57,292 nt of DNA, from the NCBI GenBank assembly GCA_036825755.1, contig DAISXR010000011.1, forward strand, positions 1-57,292. Direction: 5' to 3'. The notes under the pieces are model-generated. The model made no database searches. It was not told the origin of the DNA and saw only the letters and a list, made by a program, of their open reading frames with translations. A program made the translations under genes and the position numbers. Each line of letters starts with the position of its first letter. The stretch's first letter is position 1. Source of the DNA: JAJFTV01 sp036825755 (GTDB lineage Bacteria; Chloroflexota; Anaerolineae; Anaerolineales; Anaerolineaceae). Of this stretch, positions 16,793 to 25,086 are shown in pieces.

Positions 16793-17188
16793 ATGGCAAA
16801 CCAGTATTACGAAGCTGTTGGCCGTCGAAAACTGAGTACCGCCCGTGTACGTGTGATGAGCGGATCAGGGAACTTCCTGGTAAACGAAAAAGGGCTGGAT
16901 GAGTTCTTCACCCGCTTTGGTGATGTGGAAGCCATCATGGCTCCTCTTTCTGCCATTGGTGTGGATCCCCGCTCCTTTGATATCACCGCCAAGGTAAATG
17001 GCGGCGGCGTTACCGGGCAGACAGAAGCCGTTCGTCTGGGTTTGGCGCGTGCATTGGTCAAAATGAACCCCAATGACATCGCTGCCCTGCGTAAAGGCGG
17101 TTTCCTCACCCGCGATCCCCGCGTCAAGGAACGGAAGAAACCCGGTCTCAAACGCGCCCGCAAGGCCCCAACCTACACCAAACGTTAA
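16793..17188 (+). CDS. rpsI: 30S ribosomal protein S9
   Basis: The 131-residue protein has YYEAVGRRKLSTARVRVMSG, the central GGGVTGQTEAVRLGLARAL and the basic C-tail ending KRARKAPTYTKR. The tail's final Lys-Arg reaches the P-site tRNA anticodon loop. AAGGAG precedes the ATG. It is the last gene of the ribosomal block, and a terminator follows at 17268. Confidence 0.98.
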   Translation: MANQYYEAVGRRKLSTARVRVMSGSGNFLVNEKGLDEFFTRFGDVEAIMAPLSAIGVDPRSFDITAKVNGGGVTGQTEAVRLGLARALVKMNPNDIAALRKGGFLTRDPRVKERKKPGLKRARKAPTYTKR

Positions 17189-17234
17189 TTCGTTTGCTGT
17201 ACGGACGGCGCCGAAGCGTTCTGTTTCAGACGCG

Positions 17235-17263
17235 CTGAAAAAATTCGGTTTCTTTGTTAGAAT
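17235..17263 (+). promoter_or_regulatory. Possible extended -10 promoter for the MazG gene
   Basis: CTGAAA (17235-17240), a 17-base spacer and TAGAAT (17258-17263) with TGT directly before it form an extended -10 promoter. Its start point near 17270 would fall inside the terminator hairpin of the upstream operon. Confidence 0.4.
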
Positions 17264-17267
17264 AACA

Positions 17268-17304
17268 GGTGTATTCCAGGTTTCTGGAATACACCATTTT
17301 TTTA
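17268..17304 (+). terminator. Rho-independent terminator of the ribosomal operon
   Basis: GGTGTATTCCAG (17268-17279) pairs perfectly with CTGGAATACACC (17284-17295) over 12 bp, with a GTTT loop, and is followed by ATTTTTTTATC. It closes the transcript ending with rpsI. Confidence 0.93.
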
Positions 17305-17317
17305 TCAGGAAGCAGGT

Positions 17318-18793
17318 ATGTCAACACAAACTCAAACCGGTATCACCATCCTTGGTTTAGGCCCGGGAGACGGTAATTTACTTACCTTGCAGGCGCGCCA
17401 ATGGCTGGAGCAAATCGATGAAATTTACGTGCGCACCCGGCAGCATCCTACGCTGGAAACCTTTCCGGCGGGTATGCAGGTGCACAGTTTTGATTCCTTT
17501 TACGAGAAACACGCCTCGTTTGAAGATGTGTATGAGAGCATCATCGAACAGGTGCTTGAGCTGGGTAGCCGTCCGCAGGGCGTGACCTATGGCGTTCCCG
17601 GGCACCCGTTTGTAGCCGAAGCGACTTCTCCCGAGATCATCCGCCGGGCCAAAGAAAAAGGCATCCCGGTGAAGGTCATTGAGGGGCTGAGTTTTCTCGA
17701 ACCTGTCTTCACGGCACTGGAACTGGATCCATTCCCGTTTATGACGTTGATGGATGCGCTGGAATTGGGTCAGCGCCTGCAGCCCCAGTTTCCGCCTTCC
17801 TCCCCGTTGCTGATCACGCAAATCTACTCGCGAATGATCGCTTCCGAGGTGAAGATGGCGCTGACCAATACCTACCCGGATGAAATGATGGTGCGGCTGG
17901 TGCATGACGCCGGTACCGCTGCATGCCAGGTGCAGACCCTGCCGTTGTACGAGATCGACCGGCAGAACGAGATTGGCCTGCGCACTGTTCTGTATATCCC
18001 CCCGCTGCCGGCGGATACTTCATTTGAAGATTTTCAGGAAGTGATCGCCCGCCTGCGCGCGCCTGATGGCTGCCCATGGGACCGCGAGCAGACCCATCTG
18101 TCACTGCGCCGGTACTTGATTGAAGAAACCTATGAACTGCTGGATGCCCTGGATAATGAAGACCCGCAAAAAACCAGTGAAGAGCTGGGTGACTTACTGC
18201 TGCAGGTGGTCCTGCATGCCCAGATTGGCGTGGAAGAGGGCGAGTACAGCATCAACGATGTGCTGGCTGGCATCAACCGCAAACTGGTCCGCCGCCATCC
18301 GCATGTGTTTGGAGATGCCAAAGTGAGCGATTCCGAGGGTGTGGTGGTGGCCTGGGAAAAGATCAAGGCGCAAGAGCGCAAGGCGAAGAGTGAAACCAAC
18401 AGCACGGTAGGGTTGTTGAGCGGAATTCCAGCTGCGCTGCCCGGACTAAACCAGGCCCAGGAAGTTCAGACCCGGGCTGCCCGGGTGGGGTTTGATTGGG
18501 ATGATATCACACCCGTGTATGGCAAGGTCGCCGAGGAATTTGAGGAAGTCAAACAGGCAGCCGGCAGCCCGCGTACCGAGGCGGAGATAGGGGATCTGCT
18601 ATTTGCAGTGGTCAACCTCTCGCGCTGGCTGAAGGTGGATGCGGAAACGGCGCTGCGATCAACCAATTTGCGTTTCCGAAAACGCTTCGAGCACATCGAA
18701 AAACGAGCCGCTGAAAATGGGAAACAGCTGACAGATATGACCCTGAAGGAAATGGATCGTTTCTGGGATGAAGCCAAGGCGCTGGAAGAATAA
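17318..18793 (+). CDS. mazG: Tetrapyrrole methylase-MazG fusion (YabN-like NTP pyrophosphohydrolase)
   Basis: This 491-residue protein has two parts. Residues 8 to about 220 look like a SAM-dependent tetrapyrrole methylase domain (ITILGLGPGDGNLLTLQARQ; YGVPGHPFVAEAT). The rest is MazG with two repeats. The first has CPWDREQTHLSLRRYLIEET and EELGDLLLQVVLHAQI; the second has VAEEFEEVKQ and EIGDLLFAVVNLSRWL, with the acidic Mg-binding residues. MazG hydrolyses non-canonical NTPs to NMP and pyrophosphate; the role of the methylase part in YabN-type proteins is unclear. AGGAAGCAGG precedes the ATG. Confidence 0.92.
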   Translation: MSTQTQTGITILGLGPGDGNLLTLQARQWLEQIDEIYVRTRQHPTLETFPAGMQVHSFDSFYEKHASFEDVYESIIEQVLELGSRPQGVTYGVPGHPFVAEATSPEIIRRAKEKGIPVKVIEGLSFLEPVFTALELDPFPFMTLMDALELGQRLQPQFPPSSPLLITQIYSRMIASEVKMALTNTYPDEMMVRLVHDAGTAACQVQTLPLYEIDRQNEIGLRTVLYIPPLPADTSFEDFQEVIARLRAPDGCPWDREQTHLSLRRYLIEETYELLDALDNEDPQKTSEELGDLLLQVVLHAQIGVEEGEYSINDVLAGINRKLVRRHPHVFGDAKVSDSEGVVVAWEKIKAQERKAKSETNSTVGLLSGIPAALPGLNQAQEVQTRAARVGFDWDDITPVYGKVAEEFEEVKQAAGSPRTEAEIGDLLFAVVNLSRWLKVDAETALRSTNLRFRKRFEHIEKRAAENGKQLTDMTLKEMDRFWDEAKALEE

Positions 18794-18821
18794 GCGAGAA
18801 AATCTTTACAAGAAAAATTAA

Positions 18822-18835
18822 TTTGTATATACAAA
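18822..18835. promoter_or_regulatory. 14-bp AT-rich palindrome, possible operator
   Basis: TTTGTATATACAAA is a perfect palindrome. It lies in an AT-rich stretch 44 bases upstream of the -35 box at 18880. The position fits an activator site or UP-like region for the operon starting at 19004. No regulator for it was recognised. Confidence 0.4.
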
Positions 18836-18879
18836 AATAAATAATCTTATTCAAAACCTTAATATTCTTGATACAGGAC

Positions 18880-18907
18880 TTGACAAAGTTAATAGATATG
18901 CTATGAT
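18880..18907 (+). promoter_or_regulatory. Strong extended -10 promoter for the SHOCT-like operon
   Basis: A consensus TTGACA (18880-18885), a 16-base spacer ending in TGC, and TATGAT (18902-18907) form one of the best promoters in the window. The predicted start near 18914 gives a leader of about 90 bases. Confidence 0.75.
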
Positions 18908-19003
18908 AGTTTTAGAATCACGAACAGTGCGGCTGCGGGGTTCACGGATAGATTTTTTTGTTCTAACTTGATTTGAAATGGAGCCTGTCATCAGGAGTGA
19001 GTC

Positions 19004-20125
19004 ATGAAAAAGTTTCAGCAAACAATCCCTTTCCGTCCCGGAGAACGGATTTTTATCAAGGCGCACGCCACCCTGGATGTGGAGGGGTGGGATCAGTCTG
19101 AGATCTGGATTGAAACCGACCTGAATGTGCAGCGTATCCAGCATGAAAGTGATGGGCTGCACCTTTTGTTTGTCGATGATGCTGTTTTGAAAGTACCCAC
19201 CCAATCCGTACTGGTGATCGAAAAAGCATCCAGCAATGCTCGTGTCCGCAATATGGCCGCCGATGTGGAGATCCGTTCGATGGATGGGAACCTGACCATT
19301 CAACAGGCTAAACGCGTGCGTATCGATCGGGTGAACAGCAGTTGCCTGGTGCAGAACATCCGCGGCCGGCTGGAAATCCACAATATTGCCGGCAATCTGA
19401 AGGGCAAAGATTGTTTCGGTCTGGTACAGGCGGAACGCGTGCTGGGCGGGGTGGATCTTTCCGGTCTGCATGCCGGCGCTGACATCCGTTCGATGGGCGA
19501 TATTCATGTCGGTTTTCTGTCTGAAAGCCTTGAGCCGGTCAAACTGCGCTCATCGGGTGATATCTCACTCAATCTCCCGTTTGGTCTGGATGCGGAAATG
19601 CGGGTGAAGACGGATGCCCATTTGACCGAATTAACCATCGGCGAGCGCAAGGAAAAGATCACCCATCGCAGGCATGTGCTGCTGGTTGGCGATGGCCGGC
19701 GCAAGTTCGATCTGGAAGCGAACGGCAAGATTCGCATCGAAGCCGAACGCATCGAGGACAAAGAAATCCTCAAGCTGTTTGAAGAGGTGGAAAGCCTGTG
19801 GCGTGAACTGGATAAGGAAAACAAAGCCCGCCGTGAGGCACGCCAGGCTACCGATGCCGCTGAAGGGTCGGAAGAAGGATTTGATCTCTCGCAGGAGGAA
19901 ATGCAGGCTGCTCAGCAGCGTGTACAGACCGCCATCAAACAGGTGGAAAGCACCCTGCAGTCGATGGGTTTTGATCCGGCTGAAGCAAAAACGGATACAC
20001 AACCGCAAACCAACGGGAACGCCGTCGATTTAACCGGCGAACGGATGATTATCATGCGGCTGGTCAGTGAAAAGAAAATTTCCATCGAGGAAGCTGACCG
20101 GCTGTTGGAAGCACTGGAGCGCTAA
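19004..20125 (+). CDS. Beta-repeat (DUF4097/LiaX-like) protein with C-terminal SHOCT-like helices, copy A
   Basis: The 373-residue protein has no signal peptide or TM segment. Residues 1 to about 248 are short alternating beta segments of the adhesin/DUF4097 kind (for example NMAADVEIRSMDGNLTIQQA). A charged, probably coiled-coil region spans about 250-320, rich in Glu, Arg and Gln. Residues 347-371 (MRLVSEKKISIEEADRLLEAL) form a SHOCT-like two-helix motif as in YvlB/LiaX. It is colinear with the next gene, clearly a tandem duplicate. LiaX-type proteins sense envelope stress in Gram-positives; a similar job here is inference. AGGAGTGAG precedes the ATG. Confidence 0.7.
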   Translation: MKKFQQTIPFRPGERIFIKAHATLDVEGWDQSEIWIETDLNVQRIQHESDGLHLLFVDDAVLKVPTQSVLVIEKASSNARVRNMAADVEIRSMDGNLTIQQAKRVRIDRVNSSCLVQNIRGRLEIHNIAGNLKGKDCFGLVQAERVLGGVDLSGLHAGADIRSMGDIHVGFLSESLEPVKLRSSGDISLNLPFGLDAEMRVKTDAHLTELTIGERKEKITHRRHVLLVGDGRRKFDLEANGKIRIEAERIEDKEILKLFEEVESLWRELDKENKARREARQATDAAEGSEEGFDLSQEEMQAAQQRVQTAIKQVESTLQSMGFDPAEAKTDTQPQTNGNAVDLTGERMIIMRLVSEKKISIEEADRLLEALER

Positions 20126-20150
20126 GAGAAAACATTCCAGGAGGGTATGG

Positions 20151-21362
20151 ATGGAAAAATATCAGCAAATTATCGCGGTCGAACCGGATGTGACCATTGT
20201 GGTACGGGCGCACAGTAATCTGGATGTTCACCAGTGGGATCGCGCAGAGCTGGGGATCATCACCGATATCAACGTTCAGAAAATCCGACATGAAAACAAG
20301 CTGCTACGAATGCTGTTTGTGGAAGATTGCGAACTGAGTGTGCCCAAAAACCGTGAGGTGATCATTGACCGCGTGAGTGAGAATGCGCGGGTACGTGATT
20401 TATCCAATCCACTGACCATCAATAAGGTAGGGGGCAGGCTGGTTCTGCAAAATATCGAATCGGCGGTGGTTGGGCGAGTGAGTGAAAGCTGTCTGATCGA
20501 AAATGTGGCCGGAAAGCTGAAAATTGGCAAGGTTGGCGATAACTTAACCGGGAAGAATCTCAAATCGTCCGTGTCCATTGAACGGGTTTCCGGCAGTGTA
20601 CAACTGCAAGGGATCAGCGGCTCATTGGAAGTTCGCGCGGACGATAACGTGGAAGTAAGCGTGATGGACACCAACCACGAAAAAATCCAGATCCGCAGCT
20701 CCGACAGCATTCAACTGCATCTGCCGGTGGAGCCCAACGCCTCGTTGCAAATTCGCAGCGGCGGAGAGAGCATTTCACTCGAAACCGCCTCCGTCAAAAA
20801 GAAGATGAATGAAGGGCGCAGTGAAATACGACTTGGCAGCGGCGAGCAGAAAATCATTCTGGAGGCCGATGACAGGGTACGTGTTACCAGTGAAATTCTG
20901 GATGAACGAGAAATCGCACGACTGTTCAGCGATATGGACCTCCTGTGGCAAAATCTCAAACAGGAAAGTGAATTAAAGCGCGCGGCCCGCGAAAAAGAGG
21001 TCCACTGGGAAATCAAAATGGTGGAAGGCGTGGCGCAGGTTGCCCATGGGGCGCTGGACGAGGTGGAAGAAATCGCGAATCAAATCAAGATCTCTGATGA
21101 GGCGGTTCGCCTGGCAGAACAGCGTGTGAAGGATGCCATGAAGCAGGTCCAGGAGCAGATCCGCAATCTGGGTTACGACCTTTCGATTGTGGAGGAAAGC
21201 GAGCCGGAGCCTGCGGACGATCCGAAATCGAATGCCAAATCCGAGGTAACCGACGAGGAACGCCTGATTGTGATGCGCCTGCTGCAGGAGCAGAAGATCT
21301 CGGTGGAAGAAGCCGACCGCCTGCTGGAGGTCCTATCCGAGTCCGGCTCAAGCGCGGGTTGA
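20151..21362 (+). CDS. Beta-repeat (DUF4097/LiaX-like) protein with C-terminal SHOCT-like helices, copy B
   Basis: The 403-residue protein is a paralogue of the preceding gene: its start EKYQQIIAVEPDVTIVVRAH aligns with KKFQQTIPFRPGERIFIKAH, and both go on with LDV..WD. Beta-repeats run to about residue 248, an acidic/basic helical region follows (250-345), and the SHOCT-like motif VMRLLQEQKISVEEADRLLE is at 374-393. The frame is open upstream, but AGGAGGG just before ATG 20151 and the alignment with copy A decide the start. An out-of-frame ATG lies at 20147. Function is unknown; it may act as partner or competitor of copy A. Confidence 0.7.
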   Translation: MEKYQQIIAVEPDVTIVVRAHSNLDVHQWDRAELGIITDINVQKIRHENKLLRMLFVEDCELSVPKNREVIIDRVSENARVRDLSNPLTINKVGGRLVLQNIESAVVGRVSESCLIENVAGKLKIGKVGDNLTGKNLKSSVSIERVSGSVQLQGISGSLEVRADDNVEVSVMDTNHEKIQIRSSDSIQLHLPVEPNASLQIRSGGESISLETASVKKKMNEGRSEIRLGSGEQKIILEADDRVRVTSEILDEREIARLFSDMDLLWQNLKQESELKRAAREKEVHWEIKMVEGVAQVAHGALDEVEEIANQIKISDEAVRLAEQRVKDAMKQVQEQIRNLGYDLSIVEESEPEPADDPKSNAKSEVTDEERLIVMRLLQEQKISVEEADRLLEVLSESGSSAG

Positions 21363-21372
21363 GCAAAACGGG

Positions 21373-21401
21373 TTGACATGCTCGGGCGGATGGGGTTTAA
21401 T
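21373..21401 (+). promoter_or_regulatory. Promoter before the SHOCT-like membrane protein
   Basis: TTGACA (21373-21378), a 17-base spacer and TTTAAT (21396-21401) lie 12 bases after the copy B stop. The gene at 21453 can therefore be expressed apart from the two beta-repeat genes. Confidence 0.65.
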
Positions 21402-21452
21402 TTTCCTGTTCCTGCAACTTTTGGGTAAAAACTGATCTCGTAAGGTGAGTGA

Positions 21453-22082
21453 ATGAACGATCAAATGGAATTATTCCTCAAGGTGGAACGCGGTGAACTC
21501 TCCGCCGAAGAAGCTGCCCGGCGACTGGAGGAAATCCAAAACTCGGCTGGTGACCTTTTTACCAGCGAAGCAGTGGTTGAGCCGGTTACGGTGGAGGAGG
21601 TTCCAGCCCACAGCCGCACATCCGAGGTGCGCAGTTTTGAGCATCTCACCCGATGGTGGGTTCTGCCATTTGTTTTTGGTGTGCTCATCACCGCCATGGG
21701 AGCGTTCTGGATGTACCTGGGATGGAACCAGGGTGATCCGTTGTTTGGGTTCTGGCTGGCCTGGCTGCCTTTCATCATCGGCGTGGTGGTGATGGCATTA
21801 TCCTGGCGTGCGCGTGCCTCACATTGGCTTCATATTCAGATCAATCAAAAACCGGGCAGCAAGCAACGAAATTTCACCCTGAGTATTCCGCTGCCGCTGG
21901 GGCTGGTCAAGTGGGCAAACCTTACCTTTGGTCAGCATTTCCCGCCTGAGATCCGCGGCGTCGACCTGGACGATCTGATCGATTCGATTGAGGAATCGGT
22001 CACCATGGAAAATCCAATTTATGTATGGGCTGAGGAAGAGCAGCAGCAGGTTGAGATTTGGATTGGCAGGGGAGTGGAGTAG
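21453..22082 (+). CDS. Membrane protein with N-terminal SHOCT-like motif
   Basis: The 209-residue protein begins with a SHOCT-like helix pair, LFLKVERGELSAEEAARRLE, similar to the C-terminal motif of the two preceding proteins. Two TM helices follow (about 67-90 and 96-116). The C-terminal cytoplasmic part contains NFTLSIPLPLGLVKWANLTF and GVDLDDLIDSIEES. That part resembles, from memory, the 'kvnvRiPlglv' domain found in SHOCT-like/YvlB companions. The shared helix suggests it binds copies A and B at the membrane. Function is unproven. Confidence 0.65.
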   Translation: MNDQMELFLKVERGELSAEEAARRLEEIQNSAGDLFTSEAVVEPVTVEEVPAHSRTSEVRSFEHLTRWWVLPFVFGVLITAMGAFWMYLGWNQGDPLFGFWLAWLPFIIGVVVMALSWRARASHWLHIQINQKPGSKQRNFTLSIPLPLGLVKWANLTFGQHFPPEIRGVDLDDLIDSIEESVTMENPIYVWAEEEQQQVEIWIGRGVE

Positions 22083-22092
22083 AGGCTATAAT
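22063..22092 (+). promoter_or_regulatory. Promoter close to the start of the 22104 gene
   Basis: TTGGCA (22063-22068), an 18-base spacer and TATAAT (22087-22092). The predicted start near 22099 leaves only about five bases before ATG 22104, and no Shine-Dalgarno is present. Confidence 0.55.
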
Positions 22093-22103
22093 TCCCCACC
22101 GGA

Positions 22104-22748
22104 ATGAAACCTCTGCTGTTGTTACGTTTGCTCCTGGGTGCCTTACTGCTGCTTGCAGCCGTATTTCTTTGGGGATGGGTGCTCTGGCCGTCCCTGAATA
22201 CAGAAAAGGTAATCGCTCTACCGGAAATTCCATTTTCGGATCCCAAATATTCTGGTACTGCCTCTCAGCTTAATACACTGGATCTCAGTGCATATTTGCA
22301 TTTTCCTGCCAGGCTGCACGCCGGTGACAATGCCGTCATCCAGGTGACTCTGGAAATCCCGGATCAGATTCAAGGGAGTTGGGTAGTCGCCGGTGACAGC
22401 CAGGCGATGATGGAAGCGCGCATTGATCTGCCGCTGGCCCAACTCACCCCGCAGGGGAGTATCGTTGAGACGCTGTCGGCCAGTGACCTGCCGCTTTTCC
22501 GCTGGCAGATGACCTCCCGCCAGCCAGACCGTTTGAGCGGGCAGTTTTGGTTGTATGTGCTGCTCATCAGTGAAGACGGGTCCTCGGAACGACAGACATT
22601 GCTGGCGGTCCCGTTTGAAACGGAAATCAATGCGCTGGCAGGTATACCAGACCCAATTCTCACCTGGGTTGCGTGCGGTCTCACGCTGGGAGCTTTGCTG
22701 GTTTTTCCCATCACCCACTATCTCAAATTTCCCGGTAAGTCCGCATAA
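22104..22748 (+). CDS. Two-TM membrane protein of unknown function
   Basis: The 214-residue protein has an N-terminal hydrophobic segment (LLLLRLLLGALLLLAAVFLW, about residues 3-25), an extracytoplasmic part of about 160 residues, and a C-terminal TM helix (TWVACGLTLGALLVFPIT). The outer part is predicted beta-rich (HAGDNAVIQVTLEIPDQIQG). I do not recognise the family. It lies 21 bases after the SHOCT-like membrane protein and may belong to the same module, but it has its own near-leaderless promoter. Confidence 0.6.
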   Translation: MKPLLLLRLLLGALLLLAAVFLWGWVLWPSLNTEKVIALPEIPFSDPKYSGTASQLNTLDLSAYLHFPARLHAGDNAVIQVTLEIPDQIQGSWVVAGDSQAMMEARIDLPLAQLTPQGSIVETLSASDLPLFRWQMTSRQPDRLSGQFWLYVLLISEDGSSERQTLLAVPFETEINALAGIPDPILTWVACGLTLGALLVFPITHYLKFPGKSA

Positions 22749-22850
22749 ACAGTCTGTTCCTCTGAAAACGAGACGTTTTCGGTCAATCTCCAACCATCCT
22801 TTTCATCAATTCCTTCTTCATATTCATTTCTTAATGCCAGATTAAAACCT

Positions 22851-22879
22851 GATTCGATAACATTGAAATGTGATAAAAT
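22851..22879 (+). promoter_or_regulatory. Possible promoter of the nuo cluster
   Basis: TAAAAT (22874-22879) preceded by TGA gives an extended -10 box; the -35 region (GATTCG, 22851-22856) is poor. The predicted start near 22886 is 57 bases before nuoA. Confidence 0.4.
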
Positions 22880-22942
22880 CTCGTCTAATTGTAGTTTTTC
22901 ACTATTTCGGTAAAGTCCTACTGTAAGATATGAGGAGCTGGC

Positions 22943-23299
22943 ATGTTAAGCGATTGGCTTTACATTGGGATTTTCCTCGTCATTGCCCTGGCGCTGCCTG
23001 CGGTTGCTATCGGTTTGGCAGCTTTACTCTCTCCAAGGAAACCCAATCCAATTAAGCAATCCACCTATGAGTGCGGTATTGAGACAGTAGGTGAGAGCTG
23101 GATTCAATTTAAACCTCAATATTACATTTTTGCCATTGTTTTCCTGATTTTTGACGTGGAGACTGTTTTCCTGTTTCCGTGGGCGGCTGCTTACGGGCAG
23201 CTTGCCTTGTTTGGAGTGTTGGAAGCAATCCTCTTCATTGCCATCCTTGCCGCGGCCCTCGTGTACTTGTGGCGCAAGGGAGCCCTTGAGTGGTCCTGA
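22943..23299 (+). CDS. nuoA: NADH-quinone oxidoreductase subunit A
   Basis: The 118-residue protein has three TM helices and the NuoA signatures KQSTYECGIETVGESWIQFK and YYIFAIVFLIFDVETVFLFP. NuoA lies at the junction of the membrane and peripheral arms near the quinone site. GAGGAG precedes the ATG. It opens a cluster with only membrane subunits, because nuoB, C, D, E, F, G and I are not in the window. Confidence 0.97.
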   Translation: MLSDWLYIGIFLVIALALPAVAIGLAALLSPRKPNPIKQSTYECGIETVGESWIQFKPQYYIFAIVFLIFDVETVFLFPWAAAYGQLALFGVLEAILFIAILAAALVYLWRKGALEWS

Positions 23300-23328
23300 A
23301 AATAAAAAGATAGGAAACTGGTAAACCA

Positions 23329-24543
23329 ATGGATTTTTTCATCGACCCAATTACTGCGATAACCAATTGGATTCAAAGTCTGCTTTCGAATATTGGGATA
23401 ACCGATAGCCTTTCACAAATCATCCTGTTCATTATTGGTGCAGGACTGTTGAGCATGCTGCCGATGTTTTTGACCCTGGGATTAATTTGGGCCGAACGCA
23501 AGATCCTGGGCAGAATTGCCGATCGTATCGGGCCAAACCGGGTGGGGCCATGGGGTATTTTTCAGACCGTGGCGGATATGATCAAGATCTTCACCAAGGA
23601 GTTGATCACGCCTGCCCGCGCAGATCGCATCCCGTATAACTTGGCGCCTGTTCTGGCGGTGGCAGGGGTGCTGCTGGTGTGGGCGGTTGTGCCGGTTTCC
23701 GTCAGCGTGGTGGGGGTGAGGTTGAATGTTGGTGTGCTCTATCTCATCGCGGTGGGCGGTTTTGGCACACTGGCTTTTCTGATGGCCGGTTGGGGCTCCA
23801 ATAACAAATACTCAACCCTGGCCGCTTTCAGAGCTGTGGCGCAGTTGATTTCCTACGAAGTGCCCATGACTCTGACGCTGCTGATCCCGGTCATGTTTTC
23901 GGGTTCGCTGGATGTGTCAGCCATTGTGGAACGCCAGAACGTCTGGTATATCCTGGTGAGCCCGCTGGCAGCCCTGATTTTTTACATCACCACCATCGCC
24001 GAGATCGGGCGCTCGCCGTTTGACCTGTTGGAGGCCGATTCCGAACTGGTAGCCGGCTTCAACACCGAATATTCGGGCCTGAAATTTGGCATGTTCTACG
24101 TGGCCGATTTTCTGCATGCGTTTACGCTCTCGATGGTTTTTGTGACCATTTTCCTGGGCGGATGGCGTGGACCGGGTTCAGAGCAGTATCCCATTCTGGG
24201 CCTTGTGTATCTCCTGATCAAAACGGTTGTGGTCTGGTTTGTGGGGGTGTGGATCCGCGGTTCCATGCCCAGAATCCGCATCGACCAGATGCTGAATTTC
24301 AACTGGAAGATCCTCACCCCGGCTTCATTGGCTCTGGTGGCGCTCACAGCTCTGTTGGATAAACTTCTGCCCGCCGGGGGATCGCTGGTGCGGATTATCG
24401 CGATGTTGATCCTGAACGGCGTCATTCTGGTGGTGATCAATACGCTCATCAGCCGCAGACAGAAAAGAAAGCCCATCCGCCCGGTTGTGGCCCCCCAGCC
24501 CTACCCGGTACAGAACACCGATATCAGAGATGTAACAAGATAG
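23329..24543 (+). CDS. nuoH: NADH-quinone oxidoreductase subunit H
   Basis: The 404-residue protein has about eight TM helices and NuoH motifs: ERKILGRIADRIGPNRVGPW, the acidic loop SPFDLLEADSELVAGFNTEY, and GSMPRIRIDQMLNFNWKILT. NuoH forms the quinone-binding cavity and links to the antiporter-like subunits. It follows nuoA after 29 bases. The C-tail is somewhat long and basic (SRRQKRKPIRP). Confidence 0.97.
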   Translation: MDFFIDPITAITNWIQSLLSNIGITDSLSQIILFIIGAGLLSMLPMFLTLGLIWAERKILGRIADRIGPNRVGPWGIFQTVADMIKIFTKELITPARADRIPYNLAPVLAVAGVLLVWAVVPVSVSVVGVRLNVGVLYLIAVGGFGTLAFLMAGWGSNNKYSTLAAFRAVAQLISYEVPMTLTLLIPVMFSGSLDVSAIVERQNVWYILVSPLAALIFYITTIAEIGRSPFDLLEADSELVAGFNTEYSGLKFGMFYVADFLHAFTLSMVFVTIFLGGWRGPGSEQYPILGLVYLLIKTVVVWFVGVWIRGSMPRIRIDQMLNFNWKILTPASLALVALTALLDKLLPAGGSLVRIIAMLILNGVILVVINTLISRRQKRKPIRPVVAPQPYPVQNTDIRDVTR

Positions 24544-24561
24544 GCCGTCTGGAGTCGATGC

Positions 24562-25086
24562 ATGGTCACACCCATCCAAGTCGTTTTTTTGATCACTGCT
24601 GTGGTAACCCTTTCGGCTGCCATCCTGGTTGTTACCAGCCGCAAATTGATGCACGCCGCATTATGGTTGATTCTCACCCTGATGGGTGTAGCAGTCATCT
24701 TTGCGTTGCTTGAGGTGCGCTTTTTCGTGGTGGTACAGGTGATTGTTTATATTGGCGCCATTGCCATCCTGGTGATTTTCGCCGTCATGCTCACCCGTAA
24801 TGTCATGCAGGATGAGAAAATGCAGCTCACGAAAAACTGGTGGGTGGCGGCGCTGGTATCCGGCTTTTTCTCCTTGTTCGTTTTACTCACCATGAAAAAC
24901 TGGGACCGCCTGATGACTGCCGGACGTACCGTACCGGCAGGCGGCGAAAATATGGTGCAGTTGGGTCAGGCTCTGGTGGATCCTTCTGCCTACATGATCC
25001 CGTTTGAGGTGGCCTCCCTGCTGCTGCTGGCCGCGCTGATTGGGGCTGTATTCCTTGCCATGGAAAGAAAAGGAGGGAACCGTTGA
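24562..25086 (+). CDS. nuoJ: NADH-quinone oxidoreductase subunit J
   Basis: The 174-residue protein has five TM helices and the NuoJ pattern SRKLMHAALWLILTLMGVAV, then EVRFFVVVQVIVYIGAIAIL. TM3 of NuoJ undergoes the pi-bulge movement in complex I. It overlaps nuoK by four bases (TTGA). Confidence 0.96.
   Translation: MVTPIQVVFLITAVVTLSAAILVVTSRKLMHAALWLILTLMGVAVIFALLEVRFFVVVQVIVYIGAIAILVIFAVMLTRNVMQDEKMQLTKNWWVAALVSGFFSLFVLLTMKNWDRLMTAGRTVPAGGENMVQLGQALVDPSAYMIPFEVASLLLLAALIGAVFLAMERKGGNR

Noticed and set aside
22757..22785. GAAAAC/GTTTTC hairpin after the 22104 gene as terminator
   Set aside because: The stem is only six bp, AT-rich and not followed by a T-run.
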